From Alteribacillus persepolensis (GTDB lineage: Bacteria; Bacillota; Bacilli; Bacillales; Marinococcaceae), in NCBI RefSeq assembly GCF_900099605.1, contig NZ_FNDK01000013.1, forward strand, positions 22,347 through 86,346: a DNA stretch of 64,000 nucleotides, in the 5' to 3' direction. Below, piece after piece: positions 53,124 through 64,000 of the stretch. Numbering within the stretch: the first letter of the stretch is position 1; each line of letters starts with the position of its first letter. The position numbers and the translations under genes are program-made. The notes under the pieces were generated by a model. It was not told where the DNA came from. It did not search any database and worked only from the letters and a program-made list of their open reading frames with translations.

Positions 53124-53918
53124 TTAATTAGTGTCTGTAATTCTATGCCAGTGGGAATAGATATTAAACGAATCTCCACGGATAAAACCAACAGCAGTAA
53201 TATGAAGGTCTTCAGCGAGTTTAACCGCAAGGTCAGTGGGGGCAGATTTGGATAAAACAATTCCTACACCTATTTTTGAAGCTTTCGTTAATATTTCTGA
53301 AGACAGCCTTCCACTGAATACGAGCACTTTGTCTTTTACGGGGACATTATTTAACAGGCAATGACCATACAGTTTATCAAGCGCGTTATGTCTTCCTATA
53401 TCTGCACGGTCTACGATAATATCTTGTGGTGAACAGATGGCTGCATTGTGCACCCCGCCTGTCCCTTTAAACGTCAGGCTGTTGTCTTGCATTTTTTTTA
53501 TTAGGCGAATACATTGTTCTGTGGTCAGGGTAACATTGGTCATAGATGTTTTCGTCGTCCGGACATCATTTTGAAAATAAAACTGCCTGCTCTTCCCGCA
53601 GCAAGAACCAATAAACCGCTTCGAGTAATAAGATGGAGACTGCATTCGATTACTGCGGACTTGAACATAAGCAAAACCATTATCTGCATCAATATCTAGA
53701 GCTTCGATTTCTTCTTTAAATAAAATAATTCCTTCCGAGGCAAGAAACCCTACCACCAATTCTTCATAGTGACGAGGAGAACATACCATCGTAGCAAATT
53801 CTTCTTGATTAATATATATCGTTAGAGGATGTTCCGATACAATATCATCTTCCATCTCTTGAAAGTCCCCATGCTGAAAGGAAATCATTGACTTTCTCAC
53901 GCTGATTTTTCGTTCCAT
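53124..53918 (-). CDS. fdhD: Formate dehydrogenase accessory sulfurtransferase FdhD
   Basis: 264 residues. GSCCGKSRQF carries the Cys106-Cys107 sulfur relay pair; also YEELVVGFLASEGII, GTGGVHNAAI, DIGRHNALDKLYGHCLL and FSGRLSSEILTKASKIGVGI. It passes sulfur from a cysteine desulfurase to the Mo cofactor of formate dehydrogenase, which is essential for activity. ATG 53918 is chosen over the longer frame because of GAGGAAG upstream. Divergent from the oxidoreductase gene it should serve. Confidence 0.95.
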   Translation of the reverse strand: MERKISVRKSMISFQHGDFQEMEDDIVSEHPLTIYINQEEFATMVCSPRHYEELVVGFLASEGIILFKEEIEALDIDADNGFAYVQVRSNRMQSPSYYSKRFIGSCCGKSRQFYFQNDVRTTKTSMTNVTLTTEQCIRLIKKMQDNSLTFKGTGGVHNAAICSPQDIIVDRADIGRHNALDKLYGHCLLNNVPVKDKVLVFSGRLSSEILTKASKIGVGIVLSKSAPTDLAVKLAEDLHITAVGFIRGDSFNIYSHWHRITDTN

Positions 53919-54077
53919 ATAGTCACTTCCTCTTTCCAGGTAATTGAAAAAAGCATAATGTTTTTTCGTTGAAAAAAATAAAAACATAATGTATATTTTA
54001 ACAAGAAATCAAAAGAATTTAAATATTAATGAAAGTAAGTTGTTCGCTGTGCATTGCTTAATAAAGGAGTGAAAAAA

Positions 54078-56426
54078 ATGGGGAAAACAAAACATACTGG
54101 ACCAATAAAACTGGATAAAAAACCTGCTCCAAAACTATGGGCTGGGAAAACACCAATGGGACTGGGAAAAATAAAACCCCATCATATACGAGATACGATG
54201 AAAGTAGCTTGGGAAAATAAAGATAATGCCCTTTATGCTTACCGTATTTTAACACAAGGGGTATGTGATGGGTGTGCACTTGGTGTGTCCGGGCTACGTG
54301 ATCAGACATTGGATGGACCTCACTTGTGCACGACACGTTTGAACGTTTTACGACTCAATACGCAGCCTGCAATGGACCCGAAATGGCTGGAAGATGTGGA
54401 GAAACTAAGAGAGATGAGCAGCACAGAACTTCGTCAGCTTGGACGTATTCCTTATCCTTTATCACGAAAAAAAGGAGAAAATAAGTTTACTAGAATCTCT
54501 TGGGATGATGCACTGAATCGTATTGCAGAGAAAATAAAAGATATCAGCCCACAACAATTAGCGTTTTATTTAACAGCGCGGGGCATTACGAATGAAGTCT
54601 ATTATACTGCAGCAAAGACGGCTCGTTTTTTAGGAACAAACAATATCGACAACGCATCACGCATTTGCCATTCCCCTAGTAAAACGGCTTTAAAGAGATC
54701 ACTTGGCATCGGCGCTTCTAGTTGTAATTATAAAGACTGGATTGGAAGTGATGTCCTCGTTTTTTGGGGAAGTGTTGCTGCTAATAACCAGCCTGTTTCA
54801 ACGAAGTATATGTATGCTGCGAAAAAGGCCGGCACGAAAATTATTATGATCAATCCGTACCGCGAGCCGTCGATGGAAAAATACTGGATACCGTCTATCC
54901 CGGAAAGTGCGGTGTTTGGTACACAGATTGTAGATGATGTGTACCAGGTAAATATTGGTGGAGACATCGCCTTTATGAATGGCATCATGAAGCATTGGTT
55001 TGAGATGGAAGAACAAGAACCGGGATGCGCGATTGATCATGATTTTGTTAAGGAACACACAAATGGATTTGCTTCTCTCAAAAAGCATATCGCACAACAA
55101 AATTGGCAAGATCTCGAGCAGTCTTCTGGACTTTCTAAACAGCGCATGTATGAATTTGCAGAGCTGCTGGCACAATCGAAATCTGGCGTGTTTATCTGGA
55201 GCATGGGGCTCACTCAGCATCGGTTTGGGACAGATAATATCTCCCAAGTAGCAAATCTCGCTATGCTGCGCGGATTTATTGGAAGAGAGCATTGCGGTTT
55301 GATGCCGATTCGCGGCCACAGCGGTGTGCAAGGATCAGGAGAAATGGGGGCGGACCCGTTTGTTCTTCCTGGAGGCGACTTTACAGAAGAGAACGCCCAA
55401 CGCTTGGAAGATATTTGGAACTTTGATATCCCGCGCTGGCAAGGAGATACCGTCGGGCAAACACTAGAAAATAGTTTGCTTCCTGAAGACCATGAGCGGA
55501 AATTAAAATTATTCTACACGAGTGGCGGCAACTTCCTTGAAACGATGCCTGATCCGGATTTCATTCAAAACGTGTTGGAAAATATTGATTTACGTGTGCA
55601 TCAGGATATTATTTTTAACACGTCAACGCTGGCTGACGCCAAAGAAGAAGTCATCGTCCTGCCTGCCATGACCAGGTATGAGCAGGCGGGTGGGGGAACA
55701 TCGACTAGCACAGAAAGAATGGTCTATTTTAGTCCGGAAATTAAAGGTCCTAGAATAGAAGAAGCTCGTTGTGAATGGGAAATATATATCGACTTAGCCG
55801 CACGTGTCTATCCGGATAGAAAACATCTCATAGAGTGGGAAGATGCCGAGCAAATAAGAGACGAAATTGCTGTTAGTAATCCTAACTATGATGGTATTCA
55901 GCATTTAAAAGAAAAAGGCGACGTGTTTCAATGGGGAGGCGCTTGGCTTTGTGAAAACGGGGAGTGTCCTACTCCTGATGGAAAAGGCAACCTTCTCAGC
56001 ATTGATATACCAGAAAACCGCCGCACAGAAGGCAAATTCTATGTGACTTCAAGACGGGGAAAGCAATTTAATTCAATGATTTATAGTGAAAAAGATCCCT
56101 TTAATGCGGCACAACGATACGATATTTTTATCAGTGAACAAGATGCTGATACGTTAGGTATTCAAGAAGGAGAATCCATTGTTGCCTACAATCAATTCGG
56201 AACCTATCAAGGAACAGCAAAATTTGAAGATATCTCTGCAGGCAATATTGCTGTCTACTGGCCGGAAGGTAATATTCTCCTGCCGAAAGGGGTCTATGAA
56301 GACCACGCGCAAATTCCTGAATACAACACCGCTGTTATTGTGGAAAAAGCTGAAACCTTTCATGCTCAAAAAGACCAATCTTACGTGGAGAAAAGAGTAG
56401 AAGAATTGGAAATGAGTGTTGAATAG
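54078..56426 (+). CDS. FdhF/YdeP-family molybdopterin oxidoreductase
   Basis: 782 residues. An N-terminal Cys group (GVCDGCALG with Cys63 and Cys66, and Cys84) may hold an Fe-S cluster. ARGITNEVYYTAAKTARFLG, then NASRICHSPS with Cys197 at the position of the Mo-ligand Cys/Sec of formate dehydrogenase, VFWGSVAANNQP, the IRGHSGVQGSGEMG loop, and a C-terminal dinucleotide domain (YVTSRRGKQFNSM). These short, FdhF-like proteins lack the ferredoxin-type N-terminal extension of Bacillus FdhA, so electrons go to an unknown partner. Formate is a guess from fdhD beside it. Ribosome site AAAGGAG. Confidence 0.85.
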   Translation: MGKTKHTGPIKLDKKPAPKLWAGKTPMGLGKIKPHHIRDTMKVAWENKDNALYAYRILTQGVCDGCALGVSGLRDQTLDGPHLCTTRLNVLRLNTQPAMDPKWLEDVEKLREMSSTELRQLGRIPYPLSRKKGENKFTRISWDDALNRIAEKIKDISPQQLAFYLTARGITNEVYYTAAKTARFLGTNNIDNASRICHSPSKTALKRSLGIGASSCNYKDWIGSDVLVFWGSVAANNQPVSTKYMYAAKKAGTKIIMINPYREPSMEKYWIPSIPESAVFGTQIVDDVYQVNIGGDIAFMNGIMKHWFEMEEQEPGCAIDHDFVKEHTNGFASLKKHIAQQNWQDLEQSSGLSKQRMYEFAELLAQSKSGVFIWSMGLTQHRFGTDNISQVANLAMLRGFIGREHCGLMPIRGHSGVQGSGEMGADPFVLPGGDFTEENAQRLEDIWNFDIPRWQGDTVGQTLENSLLPEDHERKLKLFYTSGGNFLETMPDPDFIQNVLENIDLRVHQDIIFNTSTLADAKEEVIVLPAMTRYEQAGGGTSTSTERMVYFSPEIKGPRIEEARCEWEIYIDLAARVYPDRKHLIEWEDAEQIRDEIAVSNPNYDGIQHLKEKGDVFQWGGAWLCENGECPTPDGKGNLLSIDIPENRRTEGKFYVTSRRGKQFNSMIYSEKDPFNAAQRYDIFISEQDADTLGIQEGESIVAYNQFGTYQGTAKFEDISAGNIAVYWPEGNILLPKGVYEDHAQIPEYNTAVIVEKAETFHAQKDQSYVEKRVEELEMSVE

Positions 56427-56444
56427 ACTGTATATGAAGTGAAA

Positions 56445-56484
56445 ACAAGCACTGCAAAGATAAAAGCAGTGCTTGTTTTTTTGA
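56445..56484 (+). terminator. Terminator of the molybdopterin oxidoreductase gene
   Basis: AACAAGCACTGC and GCAGTGCTTGTT form a perfect 12-bp stem with a 10-base loop and a T run. The rest of the 398-base gap to bioW holds only the bio control region. Confidence 0.92.
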
Positions 56485-56733
56485 TTCGAAGATAGGAAAG
56501 GATAAAAGTTTGGCGTTTTCATCGTCCAGCACAAGCGCCTGCTCTTTTCTTTGTATGTTAAATGCGGAGGCAGAAATTGTTATTGTGCTTCTTTTTACAG
56601 CCGTTTTGTTATTTTTGTATGTAAACAGCATAAAAAAAATAGCGGCTGCTTAAAGACTGGCAAGAGAACAAGATGATTATGCTTTCAAGCAGATTTTCAC
56701 AATAAAAAAACGCCCTCGAACGATATAATCAAA

Positions 56734-56807
56734 ATGTTAACCATGTTGACTTATGTGGTTAACGGTTGTAGAATATTTGTTAACTTTAATAATTAAATGG
56801 TTTACAA
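56734..56807 (+). promoter_or_regulatory. bio operon promoter with two BirA-type boxes
   Basis: Box 1: GTTAACC (56736-56742), 14 bases, GGTTAAC (56757-56763). Box 2: TTGTTAAC (56777-56784), 14 bases, GGTTTACAA (56799-56807). Both fit the BirA operator of Firmicutes (TTGTwAACC-N14/15-GGTTwACAA). A promoter, TTGACT (56746-56751) and TAGAAT (56769-56774) with 17 bases between, overlaps box 1. Biotin-loaded BirA should shut the operon off. Confidence 0.8.
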
Positions 56808-56824
56808 AAGGGGAGAGGTGAAAA

Positions 56825-57592
56825 ATGCAGGCACAAACCTATTTTAGCGTGCGAATGAGAGCGTCTCAGAACGGATCTCATGAAGAAGAAGGAAAGCACA
56901 TCTCTGGCGGGGAATGCATGGCAACATATCACGATATACCAAAAAAAGCTGATGCTTTGCTAGACAAAGCATTACATCATGCCAGGGGAAATCCAGATTT
57001 TATGCAGATTACAGTTGAAAAGATTTCTAGTTCTATTGAACAAACAGAACCCCTGTCCATATCGACACACGAAGCAGCCACAGCAGAAGAAGGGCAGTTA
57101 TTGGCAAAAGAATTATTAAAAAGAGAGGGCGTACCGGTGGAGGTGATAGACAACGCATATAAACAAATGGCTGAAAATTCAGTTATTAGAGGGGCGATGC
57201 TGTTTGACATATGCACCGGTCAGCGTGTCGATGCTGGAAACGATAGAGGGATCCGTGTTTCTCGAATGGACTGGAATACGGATAACTTTGAAAAGTGGGC
57301 ACAACATCACAAGCTGCCTAATAGTCCGAGGGTGCAAGAAGCTCTGACTCTTGCAACAAAAGTCAGCCAGCATCCCGGTTCGGTTGCTGAATTATGCTGG
57401 TCTGATGACCCTGACTATGTAACTGGGTATGTGGCTGGAAAAAAGGGTGGTTATCAACGGATTACAAAGCTTAAACAGGCTGGAGATGAAACAGGCTGTC
57501 GCGTCTTTTTTGTGAATGGAGAAGAACTGCATTCTTATGTTCACTACTTAGAAAAACAACCGATGTTTATTCAATGGAGGGACAATCAATGA
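56825..57592 (+). CDS. bioW: 6-carboxyhexanoate-CoA ligase (pimeloyl-CoA synthetase)
   Basis: 255 residues. [53 protein letters not shown] and [20 protein letters not shown] match B. subtilis BioW closely. Makes pimeloyl-CoA from pimelate, CoA and ATP, the entry step of biotin synthesis. ATG follows GGGGAGAGG. First gene of bioWAFDBI, overlapping bioA by four bases. Confidence 0.95.
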   Translation: MQAQTYFSVRMRASQNGSHEEEGKHISGGECMATYHDIPKKADALLDKALHHARGNPDFMQITVEKISSSIEQTEPLSISTHEAATAEEGQLLAKELLKREGVPVEVIDNAYKQMAENSVIRGAMLFDICTGQRVDAGNDRGIRVSRMDWNTDNFEKWAQHHKLPNSPRVQEALTLATKVSQHPGSVAELCWSDDPDYVTGYVAGKKGGYQRITKLKQAGDETGCRVFFVNGEELHSYVHYLEKQPMFIQWRDNQ

Positions 57593-58924
57593 CACATGAG
57601 TTGGTGGAAAAAAGTAAAAAGTATCTTTGGTTACCTTTTACACAAATGAAGGATTATGACAAAGATCCTCTTATCATTGAAAGCGGGAACGGTACGAAAG
57701 TGAAAGACAGTGCCGGAAAAGAATATTACGATGGATTTTCATCGGTGTGGCTTAATGTTCATGGTCATCGAAAAAAAGAGCTGGATGAAGCGATAAAAAA
57801 CCAACTGGAAAAAATCGCTCACTCTACTTTACTGGGAATGACAAATGTTCCAGCAACTGAACTGGCTGAAAAGCTGGTGCAGCTAACACCTGAAAAGCTG
57901 ACGCGGGTCTTTTATTCAGACAGTGGTGCAGAAGCGATGGAGATTGCGCTGAAAATGGCATTTCAATATTGGCAAAACAAAGGCAAGACGAAGAAACAAA
58001 GCTTTATTGCGATGCACAACGGTTATCACGGAGATACGATTGGTGCAGTAAGTGTAGGTTCTGTTGATCTTTTCCACGATATATATGGTCCGCTCATGTT
58101 TAAAAGTTTGAAAGCACCTATACCTAATGTCTATCGTTCCGAAAGCGAAGATCCGATTCAATGCCGAGACGAATGCTTACATATTCTTGAGGATCTTCTA
58201 AAGGAAAAGCATGAAGAAATAGCCGCGCTTTCTATCGAATCGATGATTCAAGGAGCAGCTGGTATGGTCGTATACCCAGATGGGTTCTTAAAAGGTGTAC
58301 GGGAACTTTGCAGCAAATATGATGTCTTAATGATTGTAGACGAAGTGGCAGCGGGATTTGGGCGTACGGGAAAAATGTTTGCTTGTGAACACGAAAATGT
58401 CCAGCCGGACTTAATGGCAGCAGGAAAAGGTATCACGGGAGGGTATTTACCTATTGCTGTCACGTTTACTACAGAAGAAATGTATGAAGCTTTTTATGAT
58501 GACTATGAAAAATTGAAAACGTTCTTTCACGGGCATTCCTATACAGGAAATCAGCTGGGCTGTGCGGTAGCTCTGGAAAATTTACGCTTATTTGAGTCCG
58601 AAAACATTGTCGGACAAGCTGCTGAAAAAGCTGATTATCTTCGGGATATCTTACAGGAGTTATATTCGTTAGCTCATGTAGGTGACGTCAGACAGCTTGG
58701 GATGATGTGCGGAATTGAACTTGTTGCTTCTAAGGAAACGAAAGAACCGTTTCCATTTGAAAAGCGCGTCGGTTACCATGTGTCGTTGAAAATGAGAGAA
58801 CTTGGCATGCTGACACGGCCTATGGGAGATGTCATCGTATTTATGCCGCCGCTTGTCAGTACAAAAGAGGAGCTGGCTGATATGACAGCTATTATGAAAG
58901 AAGCAATTACAGAGGTGACGGCTG

Positions 58925-58935
<11 letters not shown>
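57589..58935 (+). CDS. bioA: 7,8-diaminopelargonate synthase BioA
   Basis: 448 residues, class III PLP aminotransferase. [20 protein letters not shown] at the start, [51 protein letters not shown], and the PLP lysine in [13 protein letters not shown]. Adds the amino group to 7-keto-8-aminopelargonate. The B. subtilis enzyme uses lysine rather than SAM as donor, and this protein has the same length and N terminus, so lysine is likely here. ATG 57589 behind TGGAGGG. Confidence 0.95.
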
Positions 58936-61804
<2,869 letters not shown>

Positions 61805-61821
61805 GAGAGGAGAATACAGCG

Positions 61822-63048
61822 TTGGTGAAAGCAACTGCAATTTCTTTGGCGTCACAGACGTTTGCAGAAAATCCGTATATGTTTTATGAACAGCTGCGCT
61901 CTACCCACCCGGTCACTTGGAATAATACTTTTCGCTACCCAGGTTGGTACGTAACAGGATATGAAGAGGCAAAAATCATTCTTAAAGACGCCCGCTTTAA
62001 AAATCGGATTCCTCTGCCGCAGTCATCAAAGAAATACGAAAGGTTAAAGAACGTTCAAAATGATATGATGTTGTTTCAAAATAACATGAATCATCAGCGG
62101 CTGCGCGGAATTGTAAGCAAGGTGTTTACACCTAAAGCGGCGGCATCTTGCCGTCCTTTAATCCAAGAGACGGCAGCAGATCTCTTGAATCAAGTGAAAC
62201 AACAAAAACACATGGATATTATATCTGATTTTGCCTTTCCATTACCGAGCCTTGTTATCGCAAACATACTAGGAGTGCCGACCGAAGACCGCAGCCTGTT
62301 TAAAGAATGGACCAAACCTTTAATTGAATCGATTGATTTTACACGCTCTAAAAATGTATTAACTAACGGGAACGAAACAACCAAGCATGTATTGGATTAT
62401 TTTCAAGACATGATTCAGCACAGAAAACGCCGGCCAAAAGATGACCTTATCAGTATGTTAATCAACGAGGAACAAGACGGGGAAAAGCTGACTGATAACG
62501 AACTGCTTGCTACCTGTATACTGCTGATGGCAGCAGGCCATGAAACCACAGTGAACCTAATCAGCAATACCATTCTTTGTTTCCTGCAACATCCTTTTCA
62601 ACGAACAAAACTAATGGAAAATCCAGCCCTGTTGGAAACAGCAGTTGAAGAAAGTTTACGCTTGGAAAGCCCAACCCAGATGATTGCTCGTGTAGCATCA
62701 GAAGACATTGAAATAAGCGGAAGTCATATCCAATCAGGAGAACATGTCTATATTCTGCTCGGCGCTGTTAACAGGGATCCACGTGTATTTGAAAATCCGG
62801 ATGCTTTTGATATTACCCGGCATCCTAACCCGCACCTTGCTTTTGGGTATGGCAGCCATTTTTGTTTGGGAGCACCACTTGCTCGATTGGAAGCGCAAAT
62901 CGCTGTGAAGAGCCTGCTTGCGACATTCCCAGATTTGCGATTAGAAACAGAAAACGTCAGATGGCGAAAACTTGCTGGATTTCGCTCTCTGCAAGACCTT
63001 CCAGTGATATGGAATAAAATCGAAAATCATACTGCACGCAAGCAGTGA
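61822..63048 (+). CDS. bioI: Cytochrome P450 BioI
   Basis: 408 residues. I-helix LLMAAGHETTVNLI with the oxygen-activating Thr, K-helix EESLRLESP (ExxR), and haem loop FGYGSHFCLGAPLARLEA with the Cys ligand. Placed last in bioWAFDBI as in B. subtilis, where BioI cleaves acyl-ACP carbon chains to pimeloyl-ACP. It therefore supplies pimelate for BioW. TTG start behind GAGAGGAG (a GTG follows one codon later). Confidence 0.92.
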   Translation: MVKATAISLASQTFAENPYMFYEQLRSTHPVTWNNTFRYPGWYVTGYEEAKIILKDARFKNRIPLPQSSKKYERLKNVQNDMMLFQNNMNHQRLRGIVSKVFTPKAAASCRPLIQETAADLLNQVKQQKHMDIISDFAFPLPSLVIANILGVPTEDRSLFKEWTKPLIESIDFTRSKNVLTNGNETTKHVLDYFQDMIQHRKRRPKDDLISMLINEEQDGEKLTDNELLATCILLMAAGHETTVNLISNTILCFLQHPFQRTKLMENPALLETAVEESLRLESPTQMIARVASEDIEISGSHIQSGEHVYILLGAVNRDPRVFENPDAFDITRHPNPHLAFGYGSHFCLGAPLARLEAQIAVKSLLATFPDLRLETENVRWRKLAGFRSLQDLPVIWNKIENHTARKQ

Positions 63049-63058
63049 CGATGCCATC

Positions 63059-63243
63059 ATGAATATTATTTGTCGTTTAAATGAAGGAGGAAAAGACATT
63101 GGAATAGTGGCTGAAGAACCCTCAATGTCCTCCTGCAGCATATGATAAAGCAGTACGGCCATACTGAATGCAACAAAGGGTTTATTGCTGTTAAGGAAGC
63201 TGTCCATCCGCAAATAAGATATGTTCATATAAAGACTGTGTGA
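63059..63243 (+). pseudogene. Possible broken small gene after bioI
   Basis: Two short frames overlap by an ATGA: MNIICRLNEGGKDIGIVAEE then PSMSSCSI (63059-63145), and MIKQYGHTECNKGFIAVKEA then VHPQIRYVHIKTV (63142-63243). The second has protein-like composition. They could be the pieces of one frameshifted gene or two tiny coupled ORFs. No ribosome site is evident before the first. Nothing else was found in the 453-base gap up to 63501. Confidence 0.25.
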
Positions 63244-63501
63244 TGACAGGATTCAAACATGATCGAGTTTGGTGTGTGATTGTTTTGTGTATGGCAACAA
63301 GAACAGGGGAACGTTTCTCCTAGATGAGGCATGAATAATTATATTGAGAAAAACTGTTGACATATTTTCTAAAGAATAGCTTGATTCTGATAGTTTGACG
63401 CGATTTACCTGGCATTGCGAATAAATTGCCCTGACATAATACTGTTTATTCTGCAATAATGAGTGTATAGCATATAAACATATCGATTCAGGGGTGATAA
63501 G

Positions 63502-64000
63502 ATGGCTGAGATGGTAGAAGCCAACATGAATAGGAAAAGCCAAACAGAGAATAAGCCAATTCAAACAAATCTTGCAAAGCGTAAGGTGGCAGATTTACAA
63601 GGAATAGTGGAGTTTTTAAGACAGGAAAATATGCTTGTGCGCACGAAGTCTCCTGTTGATATAAAACATGAAATGGCTGGAATAGCAAACAACTATGAAG
63701 GGGGAAAAGCCGTATTTTTTGAAAACATCAATGAGTCAGAAGTTCCCTTGCTCACTGGCTTGTACTGGAATCGAAAACTATTAGCCAAAATACTGGATGT
63801 AACAGAAAAGAAGCTTCCTTTTCTCACAGCGCAAGCAATAGAACAATGGAGTAAACATCCTGTGGATCCTGTCGTCGTTGATCAAGGCCCTGCCAATGAA
63901 GTAGTGGTGGAAGATAAGGAGGATTTGCTGCGTGACATTCCCATTCCAACCCACGGATTAAAGGATGGAGGTCCATATTTGGATTCTTCTGTGTTAATCG
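63502..64000 (+). CDS. UbiD-family decarboxylase, N-terminal part
   Basis: Open from ATG 63502 (behind AGGGGTGAT) to the window edge, 166 codons so far. VADLQGIVEFLRQENMLVRT, GKAVFFENINESEVPLLTGL, WNRKLLAKILDV, DLLRDIPIPTHGLKDGGPYL match the N-terminal domain of UbiD/prenylated-FMN decarboxylases. The first ~25 residues are a polar extension. The catalytic E-D-E triad would lie beyond the window. Family members decarboxylate (or carboxylate) aromatic and unsaturated acids; the substrate cannot be told. Partial gene. Confidence 0.85.
   Translation, partial: MAEMVEANMNRKSQTENKPIQTNLAKRKVADLQGIVEFLRQENMLVRTKSPVDIKHEMAGIANNYEGGKAVFFENINESEVPLLTGLYWNRKLLAKILDVTEKKLPFLTAQAIEQWSKHPVDPVVVDQGPANEVVVEDKEDLLRDIPIPTHGLKDGGPYLDSSVLI

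Overview
The window is a chromosomal segment of a low-GC Gram-positive bacterium of the Bacillaceae. Strong AGGAGG-type ribosome binding sites, many TTG/GTG starts, a bioWAFDBI operon ending in a P450 (the B. subtilis arrangement), a ywnA/ywnB pair, a gltC-like gene divergent from gdhA, and CsoR/CstR-type regulation all point there. Several proteins carry very acidic linkers, compatible with a salt- or alkali-adapted species, but this is only an impression. No rRNA, tRNA, CRISPR array, prophage or intact insertion sequence was seen.

Layout. 1-10.7 kb: housekeeping and stress metabolism (glutamate dehydrogenase with a GltC-like regulator, an acyl-CoA dehydrogenase/CoA-transferase pair, a MetE-like protein, a DJ-1/PfpI protein, a YwnA/YwnB pair with a shared operator, a luciferase-like monooxygenase). 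10.9-13.5 kb: a PhoX-type phosphatase with a Tat signal, followed by its own tatA and tatC. 14.2-14.8 kb: two small proteins sharing a DKSGN motif. 15.3-21.9 kb: two IclR regulators, then a CoA ligase and a three-subunit biotin carboxylase whose carboxyltransferase is divergent. 22-26 kb: a rhodanese/metallo-beta-lactamase protein and CopA behind a CsoR-type operator. 26.6-27.1 kb: a cobalamin riboswitch with no recognisable B12 gene behind it. 28-34 kb: CopC/CopD, CcdA, a ResA-like thioredoxin and a two-component system. 34.4-40 kb: a large CstR-controlled persulfide and sulfite detoxification cluster with four similar operators. 40-42.8 kb: PhoD and a methyltransferase.

43.0-46.8 kb is the most unusual part. 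A PlcR-like HTH/TPR regulator is divergent from a 45-residue peptide gene ending in GLPFKH, which resembles the LPFEF/Y end of PapR, and a perfect PlcR box lies between them. Directly downstream are a 27-codon peptide ending in Cys-Gly, a perfect 12-bp hairpin, an enzyme fusing a PqqD-like RiPP recognition domain to a haem-oxygenase-like diiron oxidase domain, and an MFS exporter. I read this as a quorum-sensing-controlled RiPP-type biosynthetic cassette of a kind I do not recognise.

47.5-56.4 kb: molybdenum cofactor synthesis (moaA, moeB-like, moeA, mobB, moaE, moaD, mobA), with fdhD and a molybdopterin oxidoreductase as the likely client. A small cysteine-rich gene just before mobA looks frameshifted. 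56.7-63.0 kb: the biotin operon bioWAFDBI under BirA-type operator sites. The window ends inside a UbiD-family decarboxylase gene.
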